Shown here in pieces: positions 1 to 6,646 of a stretch of 10,895 nt of DNA (position 1 is the stretch's first letter; every line of letters begins with the position of its first letter). Below the pieces are notes generated by a model. It searched no databases and was not told where the DNA came from. It was given only the letters and a program-made list of their open reading frames with translations. The stretch covers positions 1 through 10,895 of the forward strand of contig JACCTJ010000308.1 of NCBI GenBank assembly GCA_013812485.1, written 5' to 3'. A program made the translations under genes and the position numbers. Origin of the DNA: Thermoleophilaceae bacterium. GTDB taxonomy: Bacteria > Actinomycetota > Thermoleophilia > Solirubrobacterales > Thermoleophilaceae.

Positions 1-710
1 GCCCATGCCCACTCGCCCATGCCGTGGAACAGCTCACCGTCCTCCACGGCGTGGCAGAACTCGAACTCCTCGTGGGCGAGGATGTAGCGGTGGGCGTGGA
101 GGATGCCCTTCGCCAGCCCGGTGGTGCCCGACGAGTAGTAGAGCTGCGCCGGGTCGTCGGCCGCGGTGTCCGCCATCTCGTAGCTGTCCGGCGCCGCCTC
201 CATCGCCTCGAGCAGGTCGATGTCTGAGTCTTGGCGCTCGCCGCCTTCGGGATCGTCGATCACGAAAACCTGCTCCACCATGCCCTCGGGGATGCGGTGA
301 CGATTGGCGGTGTCGGTGACCAGCGCCTTGGCGCCTGAGTCGCGCAGCCGGTGCTGGATGCCGTCGTCGCCGTAGAGCACCGACATCGAGAGGAGGATGC
401 CGCCGGCCTTGAAGGTGCCGAGAAATACCGCGGCGGTCTCGGGCAGGGAGGGCAGCAGCGTGGCCACGCGGTCGCCTCGCTCCACGCCCTGGGCCTCGAG
501 CGCGCCCGCGAAGCGGCTCGAGAGATCCTGCAGCTCGCCCCAGTCGACCCGGCGCTCCGTTCCCTGCCAGTCCTCCCACACCATCGCGAGCTTGTCGCGC
601 GGGTGCTTGTCACAGACGTCGCGCGCGATGTTGTAGCGCTCGGGCACCTCCCAGCGGTGCGCGGCGCGCATCTGCTCGTACTCGCCGAGCTCGTAGCGGC
701 GGTGTGACAT
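1..710 (-). CDS. Acyl-CoA synthetase (AMP-forming, acetyl/medium-chain type), N-terminal part
   Basis: Enzyme of the ANL superfamily, expected to activate a carboxylic acid (acetate, propionate or a medium-chain acid) to its CoA thioester through an acyl-adenylate in the cytoplasm. The frame stays open from ATG 710 to the left edge, giving 236 codons of a protein that would normally be about 530-560 residues. The adenylate-binding A3 loop SSGTTGLAKG is at residues 193-202, with the usual Pro before Lys replaced by Ala. Upstream of it is a typical N-terminal ANL domain, with GDRVATLLPSLPETAAVFLG and KAGGILLSM. The start is well supported: AGGAGG lies five bases before the ATG. It sits 61 bp after the membrane/spermidine-synthase-like gene in the same direction, so co-transcription is possible. 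The substrate cannot be told from this half. The family is certain, the subfamily is not. Confidence 0.9.
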   Translation of the reverse strand, partial: MSHRRYELGEYEQMRAAHRWEVPERYNIARDVCDKHPRDKLAMVWEDWQGTERRVDWGELQDLSSRFAGALEAQGVERGDRVATLLPSLPETAAVFLGTFKAGGILLSMSVLYGDDGIQHRLRDSGAKALVTDTANRHRIPEGMVEQVFVIDDPEGGERQDSDIDLLEAMEAAPDSYEMADTAADDPAQLYYSSGTTGLAKGILHAHRYILAHEEFEFCHAVEDGELFHGMGEWAW

Positions 711-711
711 C

Positions 712-721
712 TCAGCCTCCT
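712..721 (-). promoter_or_regulatory. Shine-Dalgarno of the acyl-CoA synthetase gene
   Basis: On the minus strand GAGGAGG precedes ATG 710 with a five-base gap. It is one of only two clear ribosome-binding sites in the window and fixes this start. Most other genes here lack one. Confidence 0.7.
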
Positions 722-771
722 CTTCAACCGAGGGTTCCCCGCGAGCGGTCGAGCTACGCGCCACCGGCCCT

Positions 772-2274
772 TCAGTCCCCGCCCGCCGCGTAGTTCACGA
801 TCGACTTGTCGATCAACCACTCGACCGGCGCACGATCGTCGGAGTAGGCCTCGCCGCCCAAGAGCGGCCCATCGACCCGCGCGGCCGCCCCGAGGCCGGT
901 CTGCTCCAACCCCTTCGGCAGGCCCCGCGCCGAGACCCGCCGCAGCCGCTCGCGGCTCAGCGGCGTCTCGCTCGCCACGAGCAGCGTGTTCGTCGGCTCG
1001 ATCGGGTCGCGCACAACGTGCGGGAAGACCTCGCCCATGCTCGCGCTGAGCACGCGCTCGAGCTCGTCCTGACCCTCGGGATGGCCGGCGTTGACGATCA
1101 CCACCCCGCCCGGGCCCAGCTTCTCCCGCGCGGTCTCGAAGAACTCGCTCGTGGTCAGGTAGAAGGGGATGTAGGGCTGGCGGTAGGCGTCAACCGAGAT
1201 CACGTCGTAGCGCGCGTCGATCCGCCGCAGGAACGGCCGCGCATCCTCGTCGTAGATGCGCAGGCGCGGGTTGCTCATGTCGAAGAACCGCCGCCCGATC
1301 TCCGACAGCTCCGGGTCGATCTCGACGCCGTCCACGCGCGTGCGCGGGAAGAACTTCTCGTAGGCGCGCGACGTCGTGCCGGCGGCGTTGCCGAGGATGG
1401 CCACGCGGGCGGGCGGGCGCTCGCGGGCCAGGAACGGCAGCACGAGATGGCCGTCCCACACGTCGCCGGTCAGCACGCCGTCCGGCTCGTAGATCGAGTG
1501 CTGGGCCTGGCCCTCGTTGAGCTCGAGGGCGCGACTGCCGTCGGGGCGGGCGACCACCCGCGCGTACTGGGATTGCGTGTCGGTCTCGTAGATCACCCTG
1601 CTGCCCGAGCCCTCCGTAGCGGCCTTGAGCGTCCCCACGGGCAGGGCCATGAGCACCGCGATCGCCGCCGGGGCGAGCGCGTAGCGGCGCACCGGCCGCA
1701 GGCCGACCACGGCGATGAGCGCGATGGCGAGCGCGAAGACCAGGAACGTGCGGCGCGTGCCGACAAGCGGGATCAGCACGAGCGCGGAGGCGAGCGTCCC
1801 GAACAGGCTGCCCGCGGTCGAGAGCGCGTACAGCCGGCCCGCCACCCGTCCGGCGTCCTCGACGCGCTCCACCCCGAGCCGCACGGCCCACGGCGAGACC
1901 GCGCCGAGCAGGAGGATGGGCACGGCCACGAGCACGAGCACCGCGGCGAGCGAGCCGAAGAACGCGCCCGCGGCGATCGAGTCGAGCGCGGCCACGGCGA
2001 GGTCGAGCAGCGGGTCGGCGGCAAAGGGCACGAGCGCCAGCAGCACCGCCGCCCCGAGGGCCAGCAGGCAGAGCCCGCGCATGTGCGGATGGCGGTCGGC
2101 CCAGCGCCCGCCGAGCCAGTAGCCGACCGAAAGCGACACGAGCACGACGCCGATCGTGTTGGCCCAGACCACGGTCGACGCCCCGAAATAGGGAGCGAGC
2201 AGCCGCACCGCCGCGATCTCCGCGCCGAGCGAGCCCGTCCCGACCACGAAGACCAGCAGAGGGAGAGGTGGCAT
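772..2274 (-). CDS. Fused membrane / spermidine-synthase-like protein
   Basis: Two-part protein of about 500 residues. Residues 1 to about 215 hold roughly seven hydrophobic segments. The opening resembles the membrane half of 'fused MFS/spermidine synthase' proteins, with key stretches RLLAPYFG and GYWLGGRWADR. Residues from about 225 to the end form a Rossmann-type methyltransferase/spermidine-synthase fold: glycine-loop position ILGNAAGTTSR (about 293-303), acidic loop VDGVEIDPE (about 311-319), a VDAY motif (about 361) and the family's terminal DDRAPVEWLID. The glycine loop is unusual (GNAAGT where the family normally has GxGGGxxxR), and the aspartates expected for aminopropyl transfer are not evident, so true spermidine synthesis is doubtful. 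I prefer ATG 2274, which has AAGGA four bases upstream; ATG 2289 would add five residues and has no ribosome-binding site. It likely leads a two-gene unit with the acyl-CoA synthetase. Confidence 0.82.
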   Translation of the reverse strand: MPPLPLLVFVVGTGSLGAEIAAVRLLAPYFGASTVVWANTIGVVLVSLSVGYWLGGRWADRHPHMRGLCLLALGAAVLLALVPFAADPLLDLAVAALDSIAAGAFFGSLAAVLVLVAVPILLLGAVSPWAVRLGVERVEDAGRVAGRLYALSTAGSLFGTLASALVLIPLVGTRRTFLVFALAIALIAVVGLRPVRRYALAPAAIAVLMALPVGTLKAATEGSGSRVIYETDTQSQYARVVARPDGSRALELNEGQAQHSIYEPDGVLTGDVWDGHLVLPFLARERPPARVAILGNAAGTTSRAYEKFFPRTRVDGVEIDPELSEIGRRFFDMSNPRLRIYDEDARPFLRRIDARYDVISVDAYRQPYIPFYLTTSEFFETAREKLGPGGVVIVNAGHPEGQDELERVLSASMGEVFPHVVRDPIEPTNTLLVASETPLSRERLRRVSARGLPKGLEQTGLGAAARVDGPLLGGEAYSDDRAPVEWLIDKSIVNYAAGGD

Positions 2275-2292
2275 TCCGTCCTTCACCATAAC

Positions 2293-2298
2293 TACGGT
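2293..2298 (+). promoter_or_regulatory. -10 box TACGGT, leaderless-type promoter of bioA
   Basis: TACGGT (TAnnnT) ends seven bases before the GTG start of bioA. There is no Shine-Dalgarno, so transcription probably begins at the start codon itself. I see no -35 box. The site lies in the short gap between two divergent genes and overlaps the control region of the gene on the other strand. Confidence 0.55.
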
Positions 2299-2305
2299 CT
2301 TAAGC

Positions 2306-3601
2306 GTGGATCTCGTCTCCGCGGATCACGCCCACGTGTGGCATCCCTTCACCCAGCAGCGCGGCTGGGTGGGCGAGCAGCCCCTGGTGATCGAGCGCGC
2401 CGCGGGCACCGACCTGATCGACGTCGACGGGCGCCGCTACATCGACGGGGTCTCGTCGCTGTGGTGCAACGTTCACGGGCACCGCCACCCCCGCCTCGAC
2501 GCCGCCGTGCGCGATCAGCTCGACCGGGTCGCCCATTCGACCATGCTCGGCCTCTCTCACCCGCCGGCGATCGAGCTCGCCCGCCGGCTCGTGGAGATCG
2601 CGCCCGCCGGCCTGAGCCGGGTCTTCTTCTCGGACTCCGGCTCGACCGCGGTCGAGATCGCGCTCAAGATGGCCTTCCAGTTCTGGCAGCAGGGCGACGC
2701 CGCCGCGCGCGGACGGACCCGCTTCGTGTCCCTGCGCGATTCCTACCACGGCGACACCGTGGGCTCGGTCTCGCTCGGGGGGATCGACCTCTTCCACTCG
2801 CTCTACCAGCCGCTGCTCTTCGACGCCCTGCACGCCGAGCCGGGCGACGCCGCCGACCTCGAGCGCATCCTCGCCGTTCATGGCGAAGAGGTCGCCGCCG
2901 TGGTGATCGAGCCGCTCGTGCAGGGGGCCGCTGGGATGCTCGTCCACCCGCCCGGCTACCTGAGCGCGGTCCGCGAGCTGTGCGACCGCTACGGCACGCT
3001 GCTCATCTGCGACGAGGTCGCGACCGGATTCGGGCGCACGGGCCGAATGTTCGCCTGCGAGCACGAGGACGTGGCGCCCGACTTCCTGTGCCTCGCCAAG
3101 GGCCTCACGGGCGGCTACCTACCGCTCGCCGCCACGCTCACGACCGAGCGGATCTACGAAGGCTTCCTCGGCGAGTTCGCGGAGCTGCGGACCTTCTTCC
3201 ACGGGCACACCTACACCGGAAACCCGCTCGCCTGCGCCGCGGCGCTGGCCACGCTGGACGTCTTCGAGGAGGAGCGCACGCTCGAGCACGTCGGTGTGCT
3301 CGAGACCGTGCTCGCCGAGGCGCTCGAGCCGATCGCCGGGCTCGGGGCGGTGGCCGAGGTGCGCCGGTGCGGGCTCATGACGGGCATCGAGCTCGGCGGC
3401 TTCCCGCTCGCCGCGCGCATGGGTCACCAGGTCACGATCGAGGCGCGCCGCCGCGGCGCCATCGTCCGCCCGCTCGGCGACGTGATCATCCTCATGCCTC
3501 CGCTCGCCATCTCGGCCGGCGAGCTGCGCCGCCTCGTGGAGATCGTCCACGCGGCGATCATCGCGGCCACCGGCGAGATCGAGCTCCGAGCCGCCGCCTG
3601 A
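2306..3601 (+). CDS. bioA: 7,8-diaminopelargonate synthase (DAPA aminotransferase), BioK-like
   Basis: PLP-dependent class III aminotransferase that converts 8-amino-7-oxononanoate to 7,8-diaminononanoate in biotin synthesis, in the cytoplasm. The protein has 431 residues, normal for BioA. Visible marks: VWHPFTQ (11-17), SSLWCNVHGHRHP (50-62), SYHGDT, the PLP-binding Asp236 in DEVATGFGRTG, the Schiff-base Lys265 in CLAKGLTGG, and TFFHGHTYTGNPL. Its detailed pattern (HPFTQ, SSLWCNVHGHR, AHSTMLG) matches Bacillus subtilis BioA/BioK, which uses lysine as amino donor, better than E. coli BioA, which uses S-adenosylmethionine: E. coli Tyr17 and Trp52 correspond to Phe15 and Leu52. Donor choice is inferred. 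The GTG start is supported by the -10 box seven bases upstream and by homology beginning at once. It is not next to other biotin genes, and converges with rubredoxin nine bases after its stop. Confidence 0.95.
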   Translation: MDLVSADHAHVWHPFTQQRGWVGEQPLVIERAAGTDLIDVDGRRYIDGVSSLWCNVHGHRHPRLDAAVRDQLDRVAHSTMLGLSHPPAIELARRLVEIAPAGLSRVFFSDSGSTAVEIALKMAFQFWQQGDAAARGRTRFVSLRDSYHGDTVGSVSLGGIDLFHSLYQPLLFDALHAEPGDAADLERILAVHGEEVAAVVIEPLVQGAAGMLVHPPGYLSAVRELCDRYGTLLICDEVATGFGRTGRMFACEHEDVAPDFLCLAKGLTGGYLPLAATLTTERIYEGFLGEFAELRTFFHGHTYTGNPLACAAALATLDVFEEERTLEHVGVLETVLAEALEPIAGLGAVAEVRRCGLMTGIELGGFPLAARMGHQVTIEARRRGAIVRPLGDVIILMPPLAISAGELRRLVEIVHAAIIAATGEIELRAAA

Positions 3602-3610
3602 GCGGGACGT

Positions 3611-3784
3611 TCAGCCCTCGTAGATCGAGAAGTCCTTCTTGCGTGCCCCGCAGACGGGGCAGAACCAGTCGTCGGGGATCTCCTCGAACGGCGTCCCGCC
3701 CGGCACGCCTCCGTCGGGATCGCCCTCCTCGGGATCGTAGATGAACCCGCACGACTCGCAGATCCACTGCTGGGCCTCGCTCAT
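3611..3784 (-). CDS. Rubredoxin
   Basis: Small one-iron electron carrier of the cytoplasm, 57 residues, typical rubredoxin length. The two iron-binding knuckles are C9-x2-C12-G and C42-P-x-C45-G, with the family's [13 protein letters not shown] after the first and [11 protein letters not shown] around the second, and a conserved Trp at 40. All four Fe-ligand cysteines are present, so it should be functional. Partners in actinobacteria are often alkane hydroxylases or oxygen/peroxide reduction systems, but none is encoded here, so its partner is unknown. It stands alone on the minus strand between convergent bioA and the divergent Nudix gene. Starting at ATG 3784 gives a normal N-terminus, and a -10 box lies eight bases upstream. 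Confidence 0.95.
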   Translation of the reverse strand: MSEAQQWICESCGFIYDPEEGDPDGGVPGGTPFEEIPDDWFCPVCGARKKDFSIYEG

Positions 3785-3792
3785 GGCCACGC

Positions 3793-3798
3793 AGCTTA
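3793..3798 (-). promoter_or_regulatory. -10 box TAAGCT, leaderless-type promoter of rubredoxin
   Basis: Read on the minus strand, TAAGCT (TAnnnT) ends eight bases before ATG 3784. No Shine-Dalgarno is present. It shares the 63-bp divergent gap with the Nudix promoter. Confidence 0.5.
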
Positions 3799-3833
3799 GC
3801 GGCGAGAGCTCGCCAGCCCGATCAGTCCGGCGG

Positions 3834-3839
3834 TAGGGT
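3834..3839 (+). promoter_or_regulatory. -10 box TAGGGT, leaderless-type promoter of the Nudix gene
   Basis: TAGGGT (TAnnnT) ends eight bases before ATG 3848, with no Shine-Dalgarno between. The geometry matches the bioA and rubredoxin boxes. Confidence 0.5.
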
Positions 3840-3847
3840 CCGAGCCG

Positions 3848-4474
3848 ATGCAGGGGGAGCGCAAGCTGAGGCCCGCGCCGCTCGAGGAGCTCAACGAGGG
3901 CGAGGTGACCGAGGCGCGCCCCGCCTCCTCGGCGATCGTCATGCGCGACGCCGGCGACGGTCCCGAGGTTTTGCTCGTGCGGCGCAACCCCGACGCGCGC
4001 TTCATGGGTGGCGCGTGGGTCTTTCCCGGCGGCGGCGTGAAGCCGACTGACGCGAGCCCGGCCGCGACCGCTCGCCGCGAGCTCGAGGAGGAGGCGAACT
4101 TGACGCTCGCCTCCGACGACGAGCTGGCGGCCTTCTCACGCTGGATCACCCCCGTAGCAGTCAAGGTGCGCTTCGATACCTGGTTCTTCCTGACCCGGGC
4201 GCCGGCTGGGGCCGAGGGCGCGCCCGACGGGTCCGAGACGGTCGCCCTCCGCTGGCTCCGTCCCGCCGACGCGCTCGAAGCGGGCCGCCGGGGAGAGCTT
4301 CAGCTCGTCTTTCCCACGATCAAGCATCTCGAGGAGCTCGCCATGCTCGGCTCGGTGGCCGATGGCCTCGGGCAGGCGCGCTCGCGTGAGGTGAATGCGA
4401 TCCTGCCGCGGGTCGTCGGAGCGGGCTCCGAGACCCGGGTGCTCCTGCCCGGCGACGCGGGCTACGAGGACTGA
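3848..4474 (+). CDS. Nudix hydrolase, NUDT19-like
   Basis: Cytoplasmic Nudix-fold hydrolase of 208 residues, expected to cleave a nucleoside-diphosphate-linked substrate using divalent metal. The sequence resembles the NUDT19/RP2 group (acyl-CoA diphosphatases in animals): [20 protein letters not shown] then GGGVKPTD. The Nudix box lies at residues 63-85. The helix core R77-E78-L-x-E81-E82 with its metal-binding glutamates is intact, but the box is not canonical: the first Glu position (69) is Ala and the box Gly is Asn84. The NUDT19 group typically has an Asp near Asp68, which fits this. The C-terminal part ([20 protein letters not shown], then HLEEL) also fits that group. Hydrolysis of CoA derivatives would suit the two acyl-CoA synthetases nearby, but this is inference and they are not in one operon. 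The start is supported by the upstream -10 box. Confidence 0.88.
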   Translation: MQGERKLRPAPLEELNEGEVTEARPASSAIVMRDAGDGPEVLLVRRNPDARFMGGAWVFPGGGVKPTDASPAATARRELEEEANLTLASDDELAAFSRWITPVAVKVRFDTWFFLTRAPAGAEGAPDGSETVALRWLRPADALEAGRRGELQLVFPTIKHLEELAMLGSVADGLGQARSREVNAILPRVVGAGSETRVLLPGDAGYED

Positions 4475-4569
4475 CGCGCGGTGCGGCGGCGGTAGTCGCT
4501 CGGCGCCCTCGGACGCCAAGCCGGCGCGGCCAGCGCAACTTGAGCCGCGCTCGACGGTTTACCTCCCAC

Positions 4570-5289
4570 GTGACACACAAGCTCTCGATCTCCCTGCTCG
4601 TGGCCGCCCTGCTGAGCCTCGCGCTCGCCGGCGTGGCGCTCGCGGCGACCGTCCTCGGCACTCCCGGCGCCGACACCCTCGTCGGCACGGATGGGCCTGA
4701 CCAGCTCTACGGCGAAGACGGTGGAGACTCCCTCTACGCCGCCCGCGGATCGGACTACGTCGAGGCCGGGCCCGGCGCGGATCGGGTCCGTGGCGGCGCG
4801 GGCGCGGACATGCTGATCGCGGGCACCGGCGTCGACGTCGTCTTCGGCGACTCGGGGGAGGACACCGTCTACGCGGGACACGGCAACGACCGGGTCTCCG
4901 GCGGAGCGAACGACGACTCGCTGCTCGGGCAGGTCGGTGACGACCGTCTGGCCGGTGACTCCGGCGCCGACCGCATCTGGGGCGGCGCGGGCGCCGATCA
5001 CCTCCACGGCGGAACAGGCAACGACCAGCTCACGGCGAGCGCGGGGTCGACCGTCGTGGGCGGCGATCAAGGCGACCGCATCACGCTCTTCGACGACCGC
5101 GGGCCCGTCCCACCCCTCGCCGGCGGCGCGGCTTTCCGCGTGCGCGCGGGCTCGGGCAACGATGCCGTCGACACGCGCGACGGCCGCAGGAGCAGCGTCC
5201 ACTGCGGCCCCGGCCGCGACCGTCTCTACGCCGACCCCAGCGATCGTGCCGTCGGCTGCGAGACCCGCTCGGCGGCTCCGCGCCGATGA
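4570..5289 (+). CDS. Exported calcium-binding (RTX-type nonapeptide repeat) protein
   Basis: From GTG 4570 the protein has 239 residues: a signal peptide (MTHK, hydrophobic core, VALA-A cleavage near residue 25), then about 14-16 imperfect nine-residue repeats of the form GGxGxDxLx from about residue 29 to 165, e.g. GTPGADTLV, GEDGGDSLY, GGAGADHLH, GGTGNDQLT. Such repeats fold into a calcium-filled parallel beta-roll, so it should act outside the membrane once calcium is bound. The C-terminal part ends with CGPGRDRLYADPSD followed by a second cysteine (C212 and C230), which could form a disulfide. There is no enzymatic domain, so this looks like a binding or structural surface protein. An in-frame TTG at 4540 would add ten basic residues; neither start has a clear ribosome-binding site. 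The stop overlaps an in-frame ATG of the next gene (ATGA at 5286-5289). Confidence 0.85.
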   Translation: MTHKLSISLLVAALLSLALAGVALAATVLGTPGADTLVGTDGPDQLYGEDGGDSLYAARGSDYVEAGPGADRVRGGAGADMLIAGTGVDVVFGDSGEDTVYAGHGNDRVSGGANDDSLLGQVGDDRLAGDSGADRIWGGAGADHLHGGTGNDQLTASAGSTVVGGDQGDRITLFDDRGPVPPLAGGAAFRVRAGSGNDAVDTRDGRRSSVHCGPGRDRLYADPSDRAVGCETRSAAPRR

Positions 5290-5314
5290 GCGAACCGGCC
5301 GTGCGAGAAAGGGC

Positions 5315-5341
5315 TCAAGTTCTCCGGGGCGCTGCCGAAAA
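5315..5341 (+). promoter_or_regulatory. Sigma-28 (FliA/WhiG/SigD)-type promoter
   Basis: TCAAGTTC at 5315 and GCCGAAAA at 5334-5341 match the FliA consensus TAAAGTTT-N11-GCCGATAA in six of eight and seven of eight positions, with exactly the consensus spacing of 11. Transcription would start about seven bases after the -10, i.e. at or next to the in-frame GTG 5349 of the sugar-dehydrogenase homologue. The -10 overlaps the left arm of a perfect nine-base inverted repeat (5332-5340 / 5364-5372). The consensus is established; its use here is inference. Confidence 0.6.
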
Positions 5342-5348
5342 TGGACAC

Positions 5349-6590
5349 GTGGGGTTCTCGCGCTTTCGGCAGGGTAAACCGCGTCTCGCCGCGGTCGCGG
5401 CTGCGCTCGCAGCCCTCGTGCTCTCCCTCGCCGCGGCTACCGCGCTCGCGCATCCCTTCCATCCCGGCGCCAAAACCGCCGACACCACCGCCCCGGGTCT
5501 CAAGCTCGACCGGATCGGAAACTTCGACTTTCCCGTCTACCTGACCTCACCGCGGGGTCACAATCGTCATCAGTACGTGGTCGAGCAGGACGGCCAGATC
5601 CGGGTCAGGAAGGACGGGCAGACCCTCGCTCGGCCGTTCCTCAACATCGCGGGCCTGATCGACTTCAACCAGGGCGAGCGCGGCCTGCTGTCGATGGCCT
5701 TCGCGCCCGACTACGTCCGGAGCCGCCGCTTCTACGTCTTCTACACCGACCGCGGCGGCGACCTCCGCGTCGACGAGTTCAAGCGCTCGATATCGAACCC
5801 CGACGTGGCGGATAGGCGCAGTCGTCGCTCTGTGCTCAGGATCGAGCACTCCGAGCACGGGAACCACAACGGCGGACAGCTCCAGTTCTTGCCCGGCGCC
5901 AGCCGCAGCCTCTACATCTCGACCGGCGACGGCGGAGGCGGCGGCGACCCGTACCGCTCGGGACAGAACCGCAACTCCCTGCTCGGCAAGATCCTGCGCA
6001 TCAACCCGCGCCGCTCTGGCTCGCGGAGCTACACCATCCCATCCGGGAACCCCTTTATAGGCCGCACCGGTCGCGACGAGATCTGGCACTACGGGCTGCG
6101 CAACCCGTGGCGGTTCTCCTTCGACCGTGCGAACGGGAACATGGCGATCGGCGACGTCGGGCAGGGCTCCTACGAGGAGATCGACTTCGTCAGTCGTACG
6201 CGCCGGGGGGTCAACTTCGGCTGGAACTGCTTCGAGGGCCGGCATTCCTACTCGCGCGGCGGCTGCAACCCCTCGAACGACGTGTTCCCCGTGCTCGAGT
6301 ACGCCCACGGCGGGACCGGCAACGCGAGCTGCTCGGTCACGGGCGGCTACGTCGTGCGCGATCCGGGCGTGGCGCGACTGGCCGGCAAGTACCTCTACGG
6401 CGACTACTGCACCGGCGCCCTTCACGCAGCGACGCTCAGCCAGAGCGGAGCCAAGAGCAACGACACCCTTGGCCTGATCGTGCCGCGGCTCACCAGCTTC
6501 GGCGAGGACGCCCAGGGGCGCGTCTACATGACCTCGCGCAGCTACGAGGGACGCCCGGGCGGGCTCTACCGCCTACGGGCCACGCCGTAG
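5349..6590 (+). CDS. Exported PQQ-dependent sugar dehydrogenase homologue (GSDH domain)
   Basis: Six-bladed beta-propeller of the soluble glucose/sorbosone dehydrogenase family, expected outside the cytoplasmic membrane, oxidising an aldose or related sugar if it carries PQQ. From GTG 5349 it has 413 residues: n-region GFSRFRQGKPR, hydrophobic core, cleavage near TALA-HP (about residue 34). Family marks: ERGLLSMAFAPDY, STGDGGGGGDPY, NSLLGKILRI, GDVGQGSYEEID, NFGWNCFEG and YLYGDYCTG. The catalytic His equivalent is His173 (NHNGGQL), and the PQQ-contacting pair Arg251-Asn252 is in YGLRNPWRF, so key residues are kept. Several cysteines are likely disulfides. ATG 5286, overlapping the previous stop (ATGA), would add 21 polar residues before the signal peptide. 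I prefer GTG 5349 because the sigma-28-type promoter predicts a transcript starting there. Substrate unknown. Confidence 0.9.
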   Translation: MGFSRFRQGKPRLAAVAAALAALVLSLAAATALAHPFHPGAKTADTTAPGLKLDRIGNFDFPVYLTSPRGHNRHQYVVEQDGQIRVRKDGQTLARPFLNIAGLIDFNQGERGLLSMAFAPDYVRSRRFYVFYTDRGGDLRVDEFKRSISNPDVADRRSRRSVLRIEHSEHGNHNGGQLQFLPGASRSLYISTGDGGGGGDPYRSGQNRNSLLGKILRINPRRSGSRSYTIPSGNPFIGRTGRDEIWHYGLRNPWRFSFDRANGNMAIGDVGQGSYEEIDFVSRTRRGVNFGWNCFEGRHSYSRGGCNPSNDVFPVLEYAHGGTGNASCSVTGGYVVRDPGVARLAGKYLYGDYCTGALHAATLSQSGAKSNDTLGLIVPRLTSFGEDAQGRVYMTSRSYEGRPGGLYRLRATP

Positions 6591-6623
6591 CCGCGGCGGC
6601 GACCCGCCCGCGCTGGCCGGCCC

Positions 6624-6646
6624 GGTGGCGGAGCTAGGCCGCCACC
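6624..6646. terminator. Bidirectional hairpin between convergent genes
   Basis: GGTGGCGG (6624-6631) and CCGCCACC (6639-6646) form a perfect eight-base stem with a seven-base loop. It lies 34 bases after the dehydrogenase stop and contains the stop codon of the convergent 84-residue gene (6634-6636) in its loop. There is no long T-run, as is common in GC-rich actinobacteria. Position and symmetry fit a terminator serving both strands. Confidence 0.55.

Noticed and set aside
3602..3610. Terminator between convergent bioA and rubredoxin genes
   Set aside because: Only nine bases separate the stop codons and no hairpin is visible there.
1018..3744. A 908-codon plus-strand open frame
   Set aside because: It runs antisense to the membrane/spermidine-synthase-like gene and out of frame through bioA. 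Its protein is a low-complexity mix of Arg, His, Gly and Ala with no domain, as expected from the shadow of GC-biased codons.
4475..4569. Possible terminator or promoter between the Nudix and calcium-repeat genes
   Set aside because: Only four-base stems and no TAnnnT or sigma-28 pattern at the right spacing were found, so nothing specific can be supported.
5547..6425. A 292-codon minus-strand open frame
   Set aside because: It is antisense to the sugar-dehydrogenase homologue, whose catalytic residues and signal peptide prove the plus strand.
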